From Planctomycetota bacterium (GTDB taxonomy: Bacteria; Planctomycetota; Phycisphaerae; Phycisphaerales; UBA1924): 33,094 bases of DNA. The position numbers and the translations under genes were made by a program. A model generated the notes under the pieces. That model had not been told where the DNA came from, ran no database searches, and saw only the letters and a list, made by a program, of their open reading frames with translations. Each line of letters starts with the position of its first letter. Position 1 is the first letter of the stretch. Of the stretch, positions 1 to 6,859 are shown piece by piece. Location: the NCBI GenBank assembly GCA_003696725.1, contig RFGI01000125.1, positions 1-33,094 of the forward strand, in the 5' to 3' direction.

Positions 1-5
1 AACCC

Positions 6-45
6 CCCCTCACCCCGGCCCTCTCCCGAGGGGAGAGGGGGTGAG
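6..45. repeat. Dispersed palindromic repeat, copy A
   Basis: A 40-base element beginning CCCCTCACCCCGGCCC and ending GAGAGGGGGTGAG. The two arms (CTCACCCC..CTCTCCC and GGGAGAG..GGGGTGAG) are largely complementary around a short GAG centre, so it can form a hairpin. It is identical over 40 bases to the copy at 189-228. This is the type of dispersed element whose chance translation reads LTPALSRGERG in many high-GC bacterial genomes. It is not coding. Confidence 0.8.
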
Positions 46-102
46 TGAAGCGAGCCGTGCGAGGGACTGAGTTAAGCCGCTCGCTGCATTCCATTCCCGA
101 TA

Positions 103-154
103 CCCCTCTCCCTGCGGGAGAGGGTGGCGCCGCGCAGCGGCGGCGGGTGAGGGG
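103..154. repeat. Related dispersed palindromic repeat, variant copy
   Basis: This variant begins CCCCTCTCCCTGCGGGAGAGGG and continues through a GGCGCCGCGCAGCGGCGGCGGGTGAGGGG-like arm. The inner stem CTCTCCC/GGGAGAG is perfect around a TGC loop. It lies between the two identical copies at 6-45 and 189-228, so the stretch 1-230 is a cluster of related hairpin elements. I see no gene in 1-432. Confidence 0.7.
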
Positions 155-188
155 GCCCGCCTCACTCTGCCCGATCAACCGACATCTT

Positions 189-228
189 CCCCTCACCCCG
201 GCCCTCTCCCGAGGGGAGAGGGGGTGAG
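189..228. repeat. Dispersed palindromic repeat, copy B
   Basis: Identical over 40 bases to 6-45 and in the same orientation, with CTCTCCC/GGGAGAG arms. The rest of the stretch up to the gene at 433 (229-417) holds nothing else I can support beyond the ribosome binding site GAAGGAG at 418-424. Confidence 0.8.
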
Positions 229-432
229 CTGGTTCAGCCCTTGTGCATCGGCGATGTCGCGTAACGCCTCGGCGCCGGCTTGCCTACCTCACCCACAGCC
301 GCCCGGCGCAGTGTCGGCGGACTTCCCGGACCCATCAGCGGGCGTCGGGGCGTGCGAGCCGGGATGTCCACCCGCCCGGCTCGGCGCCCGACGCCGACGA
401 CTCCGAATCACCCCGCAGAAGGAGCCCCCGCC

Positions 433-1401
433 ATGCGAACCCTGACCCTGACCGCCCCGGCCGTCCTCTTCGCCGGCGTCGCTCTGGCGCCGACCGCCTC
501 GGCGAGCCCGTTCGACGCCCGCCTCGTCGCCGCCGACGCCGGCTGGGTGATCCATGTCGATGTGACCGCGGCGCTGGAGTCGGAGATCGGGCATTTCATG
601 CTCGACCACATGCACGAGTTCGGCGCGGACATGGACGACCTGAAGCAGATCCACGACTGGCTGCACTTCGATCCGTTCGAGGCGATCTACGGCGTGACGC
701 TGTACGGCTTCGACGAGCCGGGCGATGACTTCGTGGCGATCGTCATCGGCTCGGACGACATCGCCGAGGGCCTCGCCGAGGCCGCAGAGGAGGACGGCTC
801 GCCCGTCGAGCGGGTGCGCGGCGGCTTCATGATCGGCGACGACGTGCGCGTCCACGTCGTCGAGGGCCGGCGGGCGAACCTGTACGTGTTCGCCGAGGAG
901 GAGGACCTGGCGCGCGACGCGCTGAAGGTGCTCGACGGCCGAACGAGCAACATGGCCGAAGCCGACTGGGGCGGGATCGAGGCCCCCGACGAGCCGGGCG
1001 TCCTGGCGTTCGTCGCGTTCGCGGGCAGCCTGACCGACCTGATGGACGAGGACGACCTCGAGGACCTGAGCCATCTGGGCCCGGCCGAGCGGTTCATCGC
1101 CGGCGCATCGGACTTCAGCGCGTTCATCGCCGAGAGCCGGGGCGAGTTCACGCTCGGCGTGCGGTTCTACGCCGAGAACGAGGCCGAGGCCGAGGGCTTC
1201 GAGCAGCTCCTGCACGGGCTGGTCGGGATGGCGCACGGCATCGCGGCGATGAACCAGGACGCCGAGATGGACGAGGAATTCGCGATGTTCATGGACCTGC
1301 TCGCGGGCGTGCGCATCGACTCCGAGGACCGGCTGGTGACCGTCGGCCTGACCTACGATGTCGAGGACGTGCTCGAGCTGATCGAGGAGGCGGACTTCTG
1401 A
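433..1401 (+). CDS. Secreted acidic protein of unknown function, upstream of ECF sigma factor
   Basis: A 322-residue protein that I do not recognise. The start at ATG 433 is chosen because GAAGGAG at 418-424 sits 8 bases upstream and the protein then opens with a typical signal peptide (short basic start, hydrophobic LTAPAVLFAGVALAP, cleavage near ASA-SP around residue 24). The in-frame ATG at 280 would add a proline/arginine-rich segment that hides the signal peptide. The mature part is strongly acidic, with clusters such as DMDDLKQ, EEEDLARD and MDEDDLEDL, and has no membrane segment after the signal. Export to the periplasm is inferred. The sigma-factor gene starts about 20 bases downstream on the same strand, so the protein may be co-transcribed with it. 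A sensor or target role in that sigma pathway is only a guess from position. Confidence 0.8.
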   Translation: MRTLTLTAPAVLFAGVALAPTASASPFDARLVAADAGWVIHVDVTAALESEIGHFMLDHMHEFGADMDDLKQIHDWLHFDPFEAIYGVTLYGFDEPGDDFVAIVIGSDDIAEGLAEAAEEDGSPVERVRGGFMIGDDVRVHVVEGRRANLYVFAEEEDLARDALKVLDGRTSNMAEADWGGIEAPDEPGVLAFVAFAGSLTDLMDEDDLEDLSHLGPAERFIAGASDFSAFIAESRGEFTLGVRFYAENEAEAEGFEQLLHGLVGMAHGIAAMNQDAEMDEEFAMFMDLLAGVRIDSEDRLVTVGLTYDVEDVLELIEEADF

Positions 1402-1421
1402 GCGCACCGGGCGCCACCACC

Positions 1422-2021
1422 GTGCCGCGCGGCGTCGAGCCACCGGCGATCCCGCTCAACGAGCGCTCGGACGAGGCGCTGGCGCGGTCCGCACGCGCCG
1501 GCGCCCCGGCCGCGTTGGAGACCCTCGTCGCCCGGTTCGAGCCCAGGCTGATGGCGTTCTTCCGGTCGCGCGGGGTGGGCCGGCACGCCGCCGAGGACCT
1601 CTTCCAGGAGACCGTGCTCCAGATGTGGCGACGGCTCGACCAGTACGACGCCTCCCGGCCCCTGGCGCCGTGGCTCTTCACCATCGCCGCGCGGCTGATG
1701 CACAAGGACGGCGCCCGCCGCCGGCGTCGGCGACAGCGCGAAGCCGTCGCCGCGGCGCGACGCGATCACACCAACGGAGCCCACGCCGATCCATCCGGCG
1801 ACGCCCCGCTGTGGCGGCTCGCGTCGCGCGTGCTCAATGATGAGGCCCACACCGCGCTGTGGCTGCGGTACGCGGAGGACATGCAGCCGCAACACATCGC
1901 GGCGGTCCTGGGCAAGAGGCCGGGCGCCGTGCGCGTGCTGCTGCACCGGGCCCGGCGGCGGCTCGCCGAGGCCCTCGCCGAACCCGCCCAGCCGGCGGCG
2001 CGCGAAGGAGTCAACGCATGA
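1422..2021 (+). CDS. ECF-type RNA polymerase sigma factor
   Basis: A 199-residue sigma-70 family protein of the extracytoplasmic function class. Region 2 spans about residues 25-95 and includes the AAEDLFQETVLQMWRRL segment (the usual DxxQxxFxxxW core-binding helix) and the RPLAPWLFTIAARLMHK segment. Region 4 lies at about 130-185, ending in the helix-turn-helix HIAAVLGKRPGAVRVLLHRARRRL. There is no region 3, as expected for ECF factors. The start is uncertain. GTG 1422 has no clear SD. A CTG at 1398, overlapping the stop of the preceding gene and 7 bases after AGGAGG (1385-1390), would add eight residues and couple the two genes. The stop overlaps the next gene's start (ATGA at 2018-2021), so the next protein is probably its regulatory partner. 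Confidence 0.9.
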   Translation: MPRGVEPPAIPLNERSDEALARSARAGAPAALETLVARFEPRLMAFFRSRGVGRHAAEDLFQETVLQMWRRLDQYDASRPLAPWLFTIAARLMHKDGARRRRRRQREAVAAARRDHTNGAHADPSGDAPLWRLASRVLNDEAHTALWLRYAEDMQPQHIAAVLGKRPGAVRVLLHRARRRLAEALAEPAQPAAREGVNA

Positions 2022-2545
2022 CTCATCGGAACGACGACACCACGGCTCTGGCCCGGCGTCTGGCCGACGAGGCCGAGCGGCTGCTCGAGCCCGGCGACCC
2101 CGACCGGGTGTCGCGCGCGGTCGAGGCGGCGCGCAGCTCGCCGATGCTCTTCGAACGCGGACACGCGGCCCGCTGGCGGACGGCGGCGCTGCCGGTCCTG
2201 GCGGCGGCGTCGCTGGCGCTGGCGGTGTCGTTCCTCGCGTTCATGCACGCCCGATCGCCGACGCCCGCGCCCGCGGGCCCCGACCCGGCTGACCTGGTGG
2301 CCGATGCGTTCGACGGCTTGCACGCCCCCGAGCGGCTCGTCGAGCCCCTGAGCGATGCCCAGCGGCTGGCGCGGCTGGCGACGCCCGAGGGGCTGGCCCG
2401 CGGGGCCCGCGCGCTCCTGGCCGAGGGCGCCCGCGTCGCCGAGCGCCTGCCCATCGCCCGCCCGGTGCGGCTGCTGCGCGACGCGGCCGGCGCTTTGCGT
2501 CAAGGGTCCGACGACGCGCCGTCGCCCGCGCCCACCGGCGCCTGA
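2018..2545 (+). CDS. Single-pass membrane protein in anti-sigma position
   Basis: A 175-residue protein whose ATG (2018) overlaps the sigma-factor stop as ATGA; the SD GAAGGAG lies at 2004-2010. About 47 cytoplasmic residues come first (DDTTALARRLADEAERLL), then one membrane helix (roughly residues 50-72, PVLAAASLALAVSFLAFM), then a helical, alanine/arginine-rich extracytoplasmic part. This topology and the translational coupling to an ECF sigma gene fit an anti-sigma factor. However, the HxxxCxxC zinc motif of the common ZAS anti-sigma domain is absent, so the role is inferred from context. The last 46 bases overlap the end of the convergent hydrolase gene on the other strand. Confidence 0.75.
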   Translation: MTHRNDDTTALARRLADEAERLLEPGDPDRVSRAVEAARSSPMLFERGHAARWRTAALPVLAAASLALAVSFLAFMHARSPTPAPAGPDPADLVADAFDGLHAPERLVEPLSDAQRLARLATPEGLARGARALLAEGARVAERLPIARPVRLLRDAAGALRQGSDDAPSPAPTGA

Positions 2546-3414
2546 GCCAGCGACGCCGCCCGGAGGATCGCCTCGCGCACCGACGCCTCGTGGTTCCACG
2601 GCAGGAAGTGATCGCCCGCGTCGAACGTCATCACCTCGACCGCAGCCGCGTTGGTGAACGCGCCGAGCATGTAGGCCACGTTCGCATACGGCACGAGCCG
2701 GTCGTCCCGCGCGTGCACGATCACCACCGGGCAGGTGACGCGGCCGAGCGCACCGGCCAGGTCGGTCAGTTCGCGCTTCAGCGGGATCAGCTCCCGGTTG
2801 GCGACCCGCAGGTGGCTCGGCAGCAGGCTCGAGACCGGGAACATCGCGCCGAGCCTCTGCACGAAGAGCACGCGCTCCAGCGCCGGGTCCAGCGAGCCGG
2901 CGATGATGACCAGCGCCCCGACCCGGCCCGGCCACTGCGCCGCGACGCGCGCCACGATCGGACCGCCCAGCGAATGCCCCACCAGGATCGGTTTGGGCCC
3001 CGGCGAATCCGCATCGGGCAGCAGCGGCTCGATCGCACGGGCCTGCTCGGCCAGCGACGGGAGGGCTCGGCGGGGCGTCGATTGGCCGAAGCCGGGCCGG
3101 TCGATCGCGACCATCTCCAGCCCGTCGATCGGCCGGGCGAGGTATCGGCGCCAGGCCGCAGCGCTGCCCGGCGTGCCGTGCACGAAGATCACGTCCGGCG
3201 CCGAGGGCTCGCCCGCGCGATAGACGGGGATCGACCACAGCCGATCGGGCTCGAGTTCGACGCGCAGCGTCTGACGCCGGATCGCGAGCCCTTCGTCGTT
3301 CAGCCCGCCGCGCCCCCCGGCGCAGCCCGCCGCCGACAGCGCCGCGGCCAGGATCGCCACGCCGGTCACGAACCGGCGCACAAAACCGGCCACGGGCGAG
3401 CGGGGAGGCGTCAT
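2500..3414 (-). CDS. Alpha/beta-fold hydrolase, predicted lipoprotein
   Basis: A 304-residue alpha/beta hydrolase. The N-terminus (MTPPRSPVAGFVRRF, then VAILAAALSAAGC) is a lipoprotein signal with lipobox SAAGC and the lipidated cysteine at about residue 31. Hydrolase landmarks follow in order: oxyanion-loop VHGTPGS, nucleophile elbow GHSLGG (serine), acid segment HARDDRLVP and catalytic histidine in GDHFLPW. The substrate cannot be told; esterase, lipase or haloperoxidase-like relatives all carry this set. The start at 3414 is preferred because longer reading runs into the upstream membrane-protein gene, whose stop is only 23 bases away, so the two genes probably form an operon. The 3' end overlaps the convergent gene by 46 bases. 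Confidence 0.87.
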   Translation of the reverse strand: MTPPRSPVAGFVRRFVTGVAILAAALSAAGCAGGRGGLNDEGLAIRRQTLRVELEPDRLWSIPVYRAGEPSAPDVIFVHGTPGSAAAWRRYLARPIDGLEMVAIDRPGFGQSTPRRALPSLAEQARAIEPLLPDADSPGPKPILVGHSLGGPIVARVAAQWPGRVGALVIIAGSLDPALERVLFVQRLGAMFPVSSLLPSHLRVANRELIPLKRELTDLAGALGRVTCPVVIVHARDDRLVPYANVAYMLGAFTNAAAVEVMTFDAGDHFLPWNHEASVREAILRAASLAQAPVGAGDGASSDP

Positions 3415-3437
3415 GCCGGGATCGTACGCGCCGCGGG

Positions 3438-4043
3438 TCAGGGCGAGGGCGCGGCGCCCGGGACGGCGTCGGTCGCGGCCTGGGCGGCGGGCCAGAGCCA
3501 CCCGAAGATCCCGCCGGTCAGGAGCGCCACCGCGAGCCCGTCGGCGACGTCGTACGCCATGCTCTTGATCGGCTTGCCGAACCAGATCCCGCCGGGGATC
3601 AGGGCGAAGGTGTAGGCCAGGAACGCCGCCGCCCCGGTGATCTGGAAGACCTTGAGGTAGTCGACGCCGGGCCTCTCGAGCGCCTCCCACGCGAGGTACG
3701 CGACGCTCACGCTGGCGGCGAGGTTGAACACGAACGACCAGGCCATGCACGCGCCCATCGACCGGCGCCCGGCCCACAGGTGGAGCGTGCCCAGCGGCGG
3801 CTCGTTCATCTTCTTATGAAACTCGGCGTCCTTGGCCTTGGACGGGTCGTCGCACCACGGGAACATGTAGTACCCGGGCTCGAGGTTGAACCCGCGGATC
3901 GCCGCCTTGAAGGCGTCGTCGTCGCCGACCTTGCGCCACTCTTTCTTGCGGTGCGGCATGACCGTCCAGACGATCGCCTGCACGATCCACGCGGCGACCG
4001 CCGAGACCAGGATCGGGATCCACAGTTCGGTGATGAAACCCAT
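3438..4043 (-). CDS. Four-helix membrane protein of unknown function
   Basis: A 201-residue integral membrane protein without a function I can name. Predicted membrane helices are at about residues 5-28 (LWIPILVSAVAAWIVQAIVW), 100-120, 132-152 and 162-184. Between helices 1 and 2 is a hydrophilic loop of about 70 residues containing MPHRKKEWRKVGDDDAF and EPGYYMFPWCDDP. The start is well supported: GGGAGG lies 6 bases before ATG 4043. It is transcribed away from the B12 riboswitch promoter and towards the hydrolase gene, with which it shares an operon-like 23-base gap. Proteins with an MPH-K/R-x-x-W-x-x-x-x-DDD loop occur as uncharacterised membrane proteins in several phyla, by memory only. 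Confidence 0.8.
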   Translation of the reverse strand: MGFITELWIPILVSAVAAWIVQAIVWTVMPHRKKEWRKVGDDDAFKAAIRGFNLEPGYYMFPWCDDPSKAKDAEFHKKMNEPPLGTLHLWAGRRSMGACMAWSFVFNLAASVSVAYLAWEALERPGVDYLKVFQITGAAAFLAYTFALIPGGIWFGKPIKSMAYDVADGLAVALLTGGIFGWLWPAAQAATDAVPGAAPSP

Positions 4044-4146
4044 GCGAGCCTCCCGGGCGCGACCGCGCCCTGATCGGCGCCGACTCCGCCGGACGCGACG
4101 CGCGCCCGGAGCCCCGACTCATCGGCCGGCGCGGGGTTCGCTCCGG

Positions 4147-4176
4147 TTGACAGGGTATCGCCCCGGGCGGTAGTGT
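4147..4176 (+). promoter_or_regulatory. Sigma-70-type promoter of the B12 riboswitch operon
   Basis: A perfect -35 box TTGACA (4147-4152), an 18-base spacer and a -10-like TAGTGT (4171-4176). The predicted transcription start, about 4183, falls just before the riboswitch aptamer. This is the best promoter match in the window. Confidence 0.75.
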
Positions 4177-4182
4177 GCGATG

Positions 4183-4362
4183 GTCAAGGGTCCCCCGCCG
4201 CGCCGCGCCCGCGACGCCGGGGTGAAAAGGGAAAGCGGTGAGAATCCGCTGCGGACGCGCCGCCGTGTAGGGCGCCGACGCGGGTCACGAGACGCCACTG
4301 TCGCCCGTCGCGATGGGAAGGCCGACCCGCCGAGCCCGAAGCCGGAAGACCTGCCCCTGACG
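4183..4362 (+). promoter_or_regulatory. Cobalamin (adenosylcobalamin-class) riboswitch
   Basis: The conserved core elements of the cobalamin aptamer appear in the right order: GGGAAAGCGGTGAGAATCCG (4229-4248), GACGCGCCGCCGTGT-like arm (4254-4268), CCACTG (4295-4300), GATGGGAAGG (4312-4321) and a perfect B12 box AAGCCGGAAGACCTGCC (4339-4355). The outer ends are approximate. It lies in the 477-base gap between the divergent genes at 4043 and 4521, downstream of a good promoter. Between the aptamer and the start codon are about 158 bases containing a 7-bp hairpin (4480-4500) and a small stem (CGGA 4506-4509 with TCCG 4515-4518) that covers the SD GGAG. This points to control of translation initiation rather than termination, since no U-run follows. 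Expected behaviour by family: high B12 represses the downstream operon. Confidence 0.93.
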
Positions 4363-4479
4363 CACGTGTGGTCGCCCCCGCGGCATCCGGGGCGGCCGGC
4401 GGCGTCGCCGCGCGCTCCCCGCGGACCACCCGGCGCCCCGGCGTTTCCCCGCCGCGACGGGCACGCTGAGGGCGGGAGC

Positions 4480-4518
4480 CGCTCCGCGCGACTCGGAGCG
4501 AACGTCGGAGACCTTCCG
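4480..4518 (+). promoter_or_regulatory. Candidate expression platform with SD-occluding stem
   Basis: CGCTCCG (4480-4486) pairs perfectly with CGGAGCG (4494-4500). Immediately after it, CGGA (4506-4509) can pair with TCCG (4515-4518), burying the GGAG (4507-4510) that serves ATG 4521. No T-tract follows, so an intrinsic terminator is unlikely. The link between B12 binding and these stems is inferred. Confidence 0.5.
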
Positions 4519-4520
4519 TC

Positions 4521-5726
4521 ATGATGTCTTGTGAGTTGACGGCGCGTGTCGTGCGCGCCGCGGCGCTGGCCGCGCTGGTGTCCCCCGCCGCGATCGGCGC
4601 GGATCTGTTCGATCACTACGGCGGCGTGGTCCACGTGGTCACCCCACCGCCGACGGCGCCGGGGTCCTTCGGCGTGGCGGCCGACGCCCTGCCCGACGGC
4701 CGACTCGTGGCCCTGACCGGCTCGACCGTCTTTGTCGAGACGGGCGTCGGCGCGGGCGTGTTCGCCCCCGCGGCGATCCTCGGCGCCTCGCTCCTGGCCG
4801 GGCCGACGGACCCGGGCTTCATCCGCGTCAGCCCCGGCGGGACGCGCGTCGCGATCGGTGCGGGGTTCGGCCTGCCGATCATCGTGTTCGACGCCGCCGC
4901 CCTGGACCCGCTGGCGCCGACCACTCTGACCCCGGCCAACGCCGCCCGGTTCGAGGTCGGCCACTTCGACGCCGCCTGGCTCGACGAGACACGGCTGGCG
5001 ATCGCCGCGGGGGCGTTCGGCTCTCCGTCGATCGTGACGATGCTGGACGTGACGAGCGACCCCTCGGCGCCGGTGAACCCCGTCATCGTCTCCAACATCG
5101 CCGGCGCCTCGGGCGGGGTGGCGTTCGACTCGGACGGCGCGCTCTACACCGGCAACGGGTTCGACCTGACGCCCGCAACGCCGCGCACCAGCCGCACCGG
5201 CGCGATCAAGAGGTTTACGCCCGGCGAATGGTCCGCGGGCGCGGACTTCGAGACAGGCGGGCGGCCCGTCCTGGAACTGTTGTCGGCCGGCCCGCTGGCG
5301 TTCGACGCCGACGGCGACCTGCTCGTGGGCGGCGGGGACTTTGCGCAGGGCCAGACCGGGTTCGTCGGTGTGGTCCGGGCGGGCGTGCTGGCCGGCGTGA
5401 TCGCCGGGCCTCTTACGGTGAATCCAAACAACCCGGCGCACGTGCGTCGGCTCGATCCGATCGGCGACGGGAGCGGGTTTCTCGGCGCCCGGGCGATCCG
5501 CGCCACCGACGAACTGCTCATCACCGGCGGGCCCGTGTGGTTCACCACCTCCGGGCGCCGGCCGGGCGACGCCACCGGCGACGGGCTCGTCACCGGCGCG
5601 GACCTCACGGCCGTCTTGAACGCCTTCAGCACGACGAACCGCCTGGCGGATCTGACGGGCGACGGTGTCGTCAACGGCGCCGACCTCACCGTCGTCCTGA
5701 ATAGCTGGACGGGGGCCGCGCCGTGA
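4521..5726 (+). CDS. Secreted propeller-like protein with dockerin-like tail, first gene of B12 operon
   Basis: A 401-residue exported protein under the cobalamin riboswitch. A signal peptide covers about residues 1-27 (RVVRAAALAALVSPAAIGA). The body has repeated short beta-rich motifs typical of bladed propellers: GVAADALPDGRLVALTG, RVSPGGTRVAIGAG, WLDETRLAIAAGA, GVAFDSDGALYTGNG and LAFDADGDLLVGGG. The C-terminal 55 residues contain two dockerin-like calcium loops, GDATGDGLVTGADLTAVLN and ADLTGDGVVNGADLTVVLN. A propeller under B12 control suggests a surface cobalamin-binding protein with a role like that of BtuG; I do not see BtuG-specific sequence, so this is an inference from fold-like pattern and context. 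ATG 4521 is followed by a second ATG at 4524. The stop overlaps the next start as GTGA (5723-5726). Confidence 0.82.
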   Translation: MMSCELTARVVRAAALAALVSPAAIGADLFDHYGGVVHVVTPPPTAPGSFGVAADALPDGRLVALTGSTVFVETGVGAGVFAPAAILGASLLAGPTDPGFIRVSPGGTRVAIGAGFGLPIIVFDAAALDPLAPTTLTPANAARFEVGHFDAAWLDETRLAIAAGAFGSPSIVTMLDVTSDPSAPVNPVIVSNIAGASGGVAFDSDGALYTGNGFDLTPATPRTSRTGAIKRFTPGEWSAGADFETGGRPVLELLSAGPLAFDADGDLLVGGGDFAQGQTGFVGVVRAGVLAGVIAGPLTVNPNNPAHVRRLDPIGDGSGFLGARAIRATDELLITGGPVWFTTSGRRPGDATGDGLVTGADLTAVLNAFSTTNRLADLTGDGVVNGADLTVVLNSWTGAAP

Positions 5727-6859
5727 GACGCCGCATCGCGCCCGTCGCCGCGGCGCTCGCCGCGAGCCTGCTGATCCAGCCCGCCGCGGGCGCGGGCGAC
5801 TTCGCCTCGGTCGTGCTCGCGTACGCCCCCGCGCCGGGGCAGTTCGTCAACGCCCCGGCGTTCAACGACCCGTCGCGCGCTCTGGGCCCGCCGACCGGGG
5901 GCGGATCGGCCTCGCCGGACAACTCCGGGCTGGTGACGCTGGGCGGCTTCGGCGGCTCCATCACGCTGGCGTTCGACCGCCCCGTCCTCGACGACCCGCG
6001 CAACGCGATGGGCCTGGACTGCATCGTCTTCGGCAATGCGTTCTGGCCCAGCGGGGACCCGACCGCGCGCGCCGCCGAGGCCGGCGTCATCGAGATCGCC
6101 CTGGACGCCAACGGCAACGGGATCGCGGACGACGCGTGGTATCTGATCCCCGGCTCGCACCTGGCGCCGCCCGTCGCGCGGCAGGACGAGACGTGGGACG
6201 ACGACCCGGCCACGCCGACGCCCCCGGCGGTCGTCTCCTGGTTCCCCGCTGGCGCGACCAGCCCTATGACGACGGCGGCGTTCCGCCTGCCCGCGGTCTT
6301 CGAGTCAGCGTTCCTCATCAGCGAGGGCGCGCCGGCCGAGACGTTCGCCGGCTACGCGGACCTCAGCCCCACGCTGATTTTGGGCGACATGACCGGCGCC
6401 GACGGCTCGCCCGGCGACAACAGCCTCGCCGACCCCGAGGACGACCCCGCGATCGACCCCAGCGTCTTCTACACCACGCCCGACGACCCGCTCACCGTGG
6501 GGATCGATCCCGGCTCGGGCGGGGGCGACGCCTTCGACATCGCCTGGGCCGTCGAGCCCGCGACGGGCGCTCCGGCGAACCTGCCCGGCTTCCACTTCAT
6601 CCGCATCTCGACGGGCGTCCACGCGATCGCGGGCCCGCTGGGCGAGGTCTCGACGGAGATCGACGCCGTCGCGGACGTGCGCCCGGCCGTCGCCCTGCCT
6701 GAAGACCTCACGGGCGACGGCGCCGTCGATGGGCGCGACATCACCGTGGTCCTGAACCTGTGGGGCGCGAGAGTCTCGTTCGCCGACCTCAACGGCGACG
6801 GGACGGTCAACGGCGCCGACATCACCGCGATCCTCAACGCCTGGCGCCCGGCGCCGTGA
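5723..6859 (+). CDS. Surface protein of GNAF/NGNG type with dockerin-like tail, second gene of B12 operon
   Basis: A 378-residue exported protein translationally coupled to the preceding gene (GTGA overlap). The signal peptide ends near PAAGAG (about residue 24). The body carries a recognisable series: VLAYAPAPGQFVN, FNDPSRALGPPTGGG, VTLGGFGGSITLAFD, CIVFGNAFW, GVIEIALDANGNGIADD and WYLIPGS. From memory this matches a family annotated simply as cell surface protein, best known from B12-regulated surface loci of Bacteroidetes. A later conserved part reads GGGDAFDIAWAVE and GFHFIRIST. The C-terminus has two dockerin-like loops (EDLTGDGAVDGRDITVVLN and ADLNGDGTVNGADITAILN). I infer a cell-surface or cell-wall cobalamin-binding or cobalamin-acquisition protein working with its neighbour. 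Confidence 0.82.
   Translation: MRRRIAPVAAALAASLLIQPAAGAGDFASVVLAYAPAPGQFVNAPAFNDPSRALGPPTGGGSASPDNSGLVTLGGFGGSITLAFDRPVLDDPRNAMGLDCIVFGNAFWPSGDPTARAAEAGVIEIALDANGNGIADDAWYLIPGSHLAPPVARQDETWDDDPATPTPPAVVSWFPAGATSPMTTAAFRLPAVFESAFLISEGAPAETFAGYADLSPTLILGDMTGADGSPGDNSLADPEDDPAIDPSVFYTTPDDPLTVGIDPGSGGGDAFDIAWAVEPATGAPANLPGFHFIRISTGVHAIAGPLGEVSTEIDAVADVRPAVALPEDLTGDGAVDGRDITVVLNLWGARVSFADLNGDGTVNGADITAILNAWRPAP

Noticed and set aside
6-228. Possible CRISPR array
   Set aside because: Only two identical units 183 bases apart with a related hairpin between them; no regular spacers and no cas genes.
4180-4524. 114-residue open frame upstream of the B12 operon
   Set aside because: It coincides with the cobalamin riboswitch and its expression platform; the arginine/proline-rich translation has no protein-like pattern.
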